A stretch of 64,000 bases of DNA, taken from the NCBI GenBank assembly GCA_963578825.1, contig CAUZDW010000003.1, positions 103,630-167,629 on the forward strand, read 5' to 3'. Origin of the DNA: JAJDNS01 sp963578825 (GTDB lineage Bacteria > Acidobacteriota > Vicinamibacteria > Fen-336). Numbering within the stretch: position 1 is the stretch's first letter; each line of letters opens with the position of its first letter. The position numbers and the translations under genes are program-made. The notes below the pieces were generated by a model that had not been told where the DNA came from, did no database searches, and was given only the letters and a program-made list of their open reading frames with translations. Of this stretch, positions 60,938-64,000 are shown piece after piece.

Positions 60938-63880
60938 ATGAGCAGCTCGGACGGCCGACGGCGGTTTCACGACTACCAGGACCTGATGCGGTACCGCATC
61001 ATGGACATCCTGCTGGTGTCGACCCCCTACGACACGTTCATCCTGGAAGAGGCGGGCGAGCTCGCGGAGCGAATGCTCGGCGAGTTCCGCAACCTGGACC
61101 TCCACTACGCGCCTGCGCTCACCGGCGTCACCTCCGGGGCGGAGGCGCTGCGCCTCGCCCGGGAGCAGCGACGGATCAACCTGATCATCACCACGCCCCA
61201 CCTGCCGGACATGGACGCAGCCGAGCTGGCGAAGCAGGTGAAGGCGGAGGAGCTGAACATCCCCGTGGTCCTCCTGGCCTGGGACACCCGGGAGCTCAAG
61301 GAGTTCGAGGCCCGCGTCGACACCTCTCTGATCGAGCGGACCTTCCTCTGGCAGGGCGACGCCCGAATCCTCGTGGCCATCGTCAAGTCGGTCGAGGATC
61401 GGCGGAACGTCGAGCACGACACCAGCGCCGTCGGCGTTCAGGTGATCCTCCTGATCGAGGACAACGTCCGCTACTACTCGTCTTTCTTGCCGCTCATCTA
61501 TGCCGAGCTCCTCCAGCACTCGCGTCGGGTGGTGAAGGAGGGCCTCAACCTCTCCCAGCAGATCCTGCGGATGCGGGCCCGACCGAAGATCTTGCTCTGC
61601 ACCACCTGGGAGGAGGCAGTTCAGGTGTTCGACCGCTATGCCGACGAGGTCCTGGGGATCATCTCGGACGTCCAGTTCCCCCGCGAGGGGATCAAGAACG
61701 CCGAGGCGGGCACCGATTTCGCTCGACGGGTGGGCTCGGCCTATCCGGACGTGCCCATCATCCTTCACTCGTCCCGACCGGAGAACGAAGCCCTCGCTGT
61801 CGGGGTGGGCGCCAACTTCCTGCTCAAGGGGTCGCCGCTCCTCCTCCAGGAGCTCCGCAAGGTCATGCTGCAGGACTTCGCCTTCGGCGACTTCATCTTC
61901 AAGGGCACCACGGGAAAGGAGCTGGACCGGGCTGCCGATCTGCGGAGCCTGGAGGAGAAGCTGGCCACAGTGCCCGACGAGTCCGTTGCGCGCCACGCCA
62001 GCCGCAACCACTTCTCCCGCTGGCTCAAGGCCAGGACCGAGTTCGCCCTCGCCCACGAGCTGAGGCCTCGCACGCTAAGCGACTACGAAGACGCCCATGA
62101 ACTGCGCGAGAGCCTCATTCGCACGATCGCCGACTATCGCCGGGAGCAGAGCCAGGTCCTCGTGACCGACTTCAATCGCGCCACATTCGACCTGAGCGGC
62201 GATTTCTACCGCGTTGGAGGCGGATCCCTCGGGGGCAAGGCTCGCGGGCTGGCCTTCGTCCGGCGAATGCTGGGCGAGCGACGCCTCCGCCACCACTTCG
62301 ACGGCATCGAGGTCGCGGTGCCCGAGACCGCGGTGCTGGGCACGAACACCTTCGACGAGTTCCTGGAGCTGAACGACCTCAAGAACTTTGCCATCGAGTG
62401 CGACGACGACGCCGAGATCCAGCGTCGCTTCCGCGTCGCTCGATTCCCCGAGGAGGCGGAGTGGGACGTGGCTGCCTTTCTAGAGAAGGCGGCGTGGCCG
62501 CTGGCGGTTCGTTCTTCGAGCCTCCTCGAGGACTCGCAGCACCAGCCCTTCACCGGCGTCTACGAGACGTTGATGCTCCCGAACAACGACTGGAGCCTCG
62601 GTGAGCGTCTCGAGCAGGCGCTCGAGGCCATCAAGCGCGTGTACGCCTCGACGTTCTGCCAGCACGCCAAGGCGTACCTGAGGGCCACGCCCTACCGGCT
62701 CGAAGAGGAGAAGATGGCGATTCTCCTCCAGCGGATCGTGGGCTCCGCCCGAGGCAGCCGGTTCTACCCGGACTTCTCGGGTGTGGCCCGATCCCACAAC
62801 TTCTATCCGACACCGCCCCTCGAGCCGCAGGACGGGATCGTGGCAGTGGGCCTCGGCATGGGGCGGATCATCGTGGAGGGTGGGGCGTGCCTCCGCTTCA
62901 GCCCGAAGCACCCGCGGCACATTCTGCAGTTCTCCTCGGTGCCCGAGATCCTCGAGACCACACAGAAGGAGTTCTGGGCGCTCCCCCTCGATGGCGGCAC
63001 CGGGAACGCCGGCATGCGCGAGGAGGTCTTCGACCTCAAGGCCGCGGAGGAGGACGGGGCCCTCGCGGCGGTGGGATCCACGTATTCGCAGGAGAACGAC
63101 GCCGTCTACGACGGGTTGTCTCGGCCCGGCACCCGGGTCGTGACGTTCGCATCCATCCTGAAGCACGAGAGCTTTCCCTTGGCGGAGGTGATCGGGACGC
63201 TCATGAAGGATGGCGAGGAGGGCATGGGCGTCCCGGTGGAGATCGAGTTCGCGGTCAGCCTCGCCACACAGCCCGGGAAGCGATCCGAGTTCGGCTTCCT
63301 GCAACTCCGCCCGCTGTCTCTGACCCGTGAGATGGAGGCGCTCGAGCTCGGCGAGGTGGACCCGGCGGCGGTGTTGTGCCAGAGCAAGCGCGTGCTGGGC
63401 AACGGCCGGCTCGGGGACATCCAGGATCTCGTCGTGGTGGACTTCAGGCGATTCGAGCGGGTGAAGAGCCGCGAGGCGGCCGCCGAGGTGACCCGGCTCA
63501 ACGCGGTCCTGCTCTCCGAGAAGCGGCCCTACGGTCTCATCGGCGTGGGACGCTGGGGCTCGCGGGATCCCTGGCTCGGGATCCCGGTGACCTGGGACCA
63601 GGTGGCCGGCGCGCAGGTCATCGTGGAGGCGGGGCTGCGGGACCTCAACGTGACGCCGTCGCAGGGCACGCACTTCTTCCAGAACCTGACCTCGTTCAAC
63701 GTGGGCTACTTCACGGTCAACCCCGAGACCGGAGACGGGTCCATCGACTGGGACTGGCTGGACGCGCAGACCGCGCTCTCGGAGGCCGACCACGTGAGGC
63801 ACCTGCGGCTCGACCAGCCGATCCTTGTCCTGATGGACGGCAGGCGCAACGAGGGCGTGATCCTGAAGGAGGGGCCCTAG
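60938..63880 (+). CDS. Double receiver-domain (REC-REC) protein fused to a PPDK_N/PEP-synthase ATP-grasp domain
   Basis: 980 aa. Two receiver-like domains: the first (residues about 20-140, MDILLVSTPYDTFILEEAGEL, then NLIITTPHLPDMDAAELAK) and the second (about 165-315, VQVILLIEDNVRYYSSFLPLIYAEL, then LGIISDVQFPREG with a phospho-acceptor-like Asp). A helical linker follows. From about residue 425 comes a pyruvate/phosphate-dikinase N-terminal domain: GGGSLGGKARGLAFVRRML, PLAVRSSSLLEDSQHQPFTGVYETLML, LLQRIVGSARGSRFYPDFSGVARSHNFYP. No swivelling His domain or PEP-binding barrel follows, so it cannot be an ordinary PEP synthase. It could be a regulated phosphotransfer protein. It starts 65 bp after gdhA. 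Confidence 0.85.
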   Translation: MSSSDGRRRFHDYQDLMRYRIMDILLVSTPYDTFILEEAGELAERMLGEFRNLDLHYAPALTGVTSGAEALRLAREQRRINLIITTPHLPDMDAAELAKQVKAEELNIPVVLLAWDTRELKEFEARVDTSLIERTFLWQGDARILVAIVKSVEDRRNVEHDTSAVGVQVILLIEDNVRYYSSFLPLIYAELLQHSRRVVKEGLNLSQQILRMRARPKILLCTTWEEAVQVFDRYADEVLGIISDVQFPREGIKNAEAGTDFARRVGSAYPDVPIILHSSRPENEALAVGVGANFLLKGSPLLLQELRKVMLQDFAFGDFIFKGTTGKELDRAADLRSLEEKLATVPDESVARHASRNHFSRWLKARTEFALAHELRPRTLSDYEDAHELRESLIRTIADYRREQSQVLVTDFNRATFDLSGDFYRVGGGSLGGKARGLAFVRRMLGERRLRHHFDGIEVAVPETAVLGTNTFDEFLELNDLKNFAIECDDDAEIQRRFRVARFPEEAEWDVAAFLEKAAWPLAVRSSSLLEDSQHQPFTGVYETLMLPNNDWSLGERLEQALEAIKRVYASTFCQHAKAYLRATPYRLEEEKMAILLQRIVGSARGSRFYPDFSGVARSHNFYPTPPLEPQDGIVAVGLGMGRIIVEGGACLRFSPKHPRHILQFSSVPEILETTQKEFWALPLDGGTGNAGMREEVFDLKAAEEDGALAAVGSTYSQENDAVYDGLSRPGTRVVTFASILKHESFPLAEVIGTLMKDGEEGMGVPVEIEFAVSLATQPGKRSEFGFLQLRPLSLTREMEALELGEVDPAAVLCQSKRVLGNGRLGDIQDLVVVDFRRFERVKSREAAAEVTRLNAVLLSEKRPYGLIGVGRWGSRDPWLGIPVTWDQVAGAQVIVEAGLRDLNVTPSQGTHFFQNLTSFNVGYFTVNPETGDGSIDWDWLDAQTALSEADHVRHLRLDQPILVLMDGRRNEGVILKEGP

Positions 63881-63906
63881 CCCGCATTATTCATCGGGCA
63901 TGCGGG
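63881..63906. terminator. Hairpin cccgcat-N12-atgcggg after the PPDK_N gene
   Basis: 7-bp perfect stem starting one base after the stop codon. It may be a terminator; the sequence around it (cccgcattattcat) also resembles ends of some IS elements, which I cannot confirm. Confidence 0.4.
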
Positions 63907-64000
63907 ATTGAGTTCAGGCGTGTACTTGCACCGATCATTTGAGGAGTAGCAGCCGAGTGCACGGTCGAAACGGCTGGTGAGCCGCTGGAGGCGGCGCTCC

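Overview
The window is high-GC bacterial chromosome (about two-thirds G+C by eye), densely coding, with many genes overlapping by 1 to 4 bases. A VWFA-related gene of the type typical of Acidobacteriota, the DUF2339/DUF3999 pair, a DUF6600/FecR-type surface protein, an archaeal/eukaryotic-type prolyl-tRNA synthetase, a NAD-GDH of the very large class and SelB together suggest an Acidobacteriota member (perhaps the Thermoanaerobaculia/Polarisedimenticolia side). The placement is inferred from gene content only. It is Gram-negative: it has an outer membrane (TolC, Lnt, LolA, SPOR, RND) and Tat export.

Layout. 1-6.8 kb: tail of argF, aroB, a TerC-family membrane gene, proS and a broken VWFA-related gene. 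6.9-13.5 kb: a tetR-tolC-mfp-rnd efflux operon behind a readable promoter/operator. 13.7-16.3 kb: a Spy/CpxP-like periplasmic protein with a CpxRA-like two-component system. 16.3-20.5 kb: pcm and DUF2339/DUF3999. 20.5-24.5 kb: YfhO-type membrane protein, DUF192, tatC and tatB. 24.6-32.0 kb: a long co-directional run, nfeD-SPFH, DUF4388, SPOR, lipA, lnt and prfB (with the programmed +1 frameshift). 32.0-37.5 kb: PD40 lipoprotein, PBP1A and the DUF6600/FecR-like protein. 37.7 kb: tRNA-Leu(CAG).

37.8-46.1 kb is an integrated island. The last 24 bases of the tRNA-Leu gene recur at 44.6 kb and, degenerately, at 46.05 kb, so two elements appear to sit in tandem. The larger one (about 6.85 kb) carries a compact operon that looks like a complete lipoprotein-localisation module: LolA-like chaperone, one LolC/E-type permease, LolD ATPase and a LolB/DUF4292-like lipoprotein, preceded by a DUF2085 membrane protein and a secreted protein of unknown function. 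The smaller one (about 1.4 kb) holds a chimeric PIN-domain/tyrosine-recombinase ORF behind a truncated VapB. This mobile Lol cassette is the most unusual content of the window.

46.1-64 kb returns to core-like sequence: rnr, a small unknown gene, selB, pilZ, a REP-like palindrome, the pyruvate dehydrogenase genes E1alpha-E1beta-E2 (no E3), an FHA-domain membrane protein, a large NAD-dependent glutamate dehydrogenase directly upstream of NADP-type gdhA, and a REC-REC-PPDK_N fusion protein. Lipoyl synthase at 28.5 kb could supply the cofactor for the E2 at 51-52 kb.

Quality warning. At least eleven single-base frame breaks, many in short homopolymer runs, and one in-frame stop interrupt otherwise well-conserved genes (terC, the VWFA gene, the response regulator, DUF2339, the island gene at 44.4 kb, the large GDH). 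They look more like draft-assembly errors than gene decay, and those genes should be read across the breaks.
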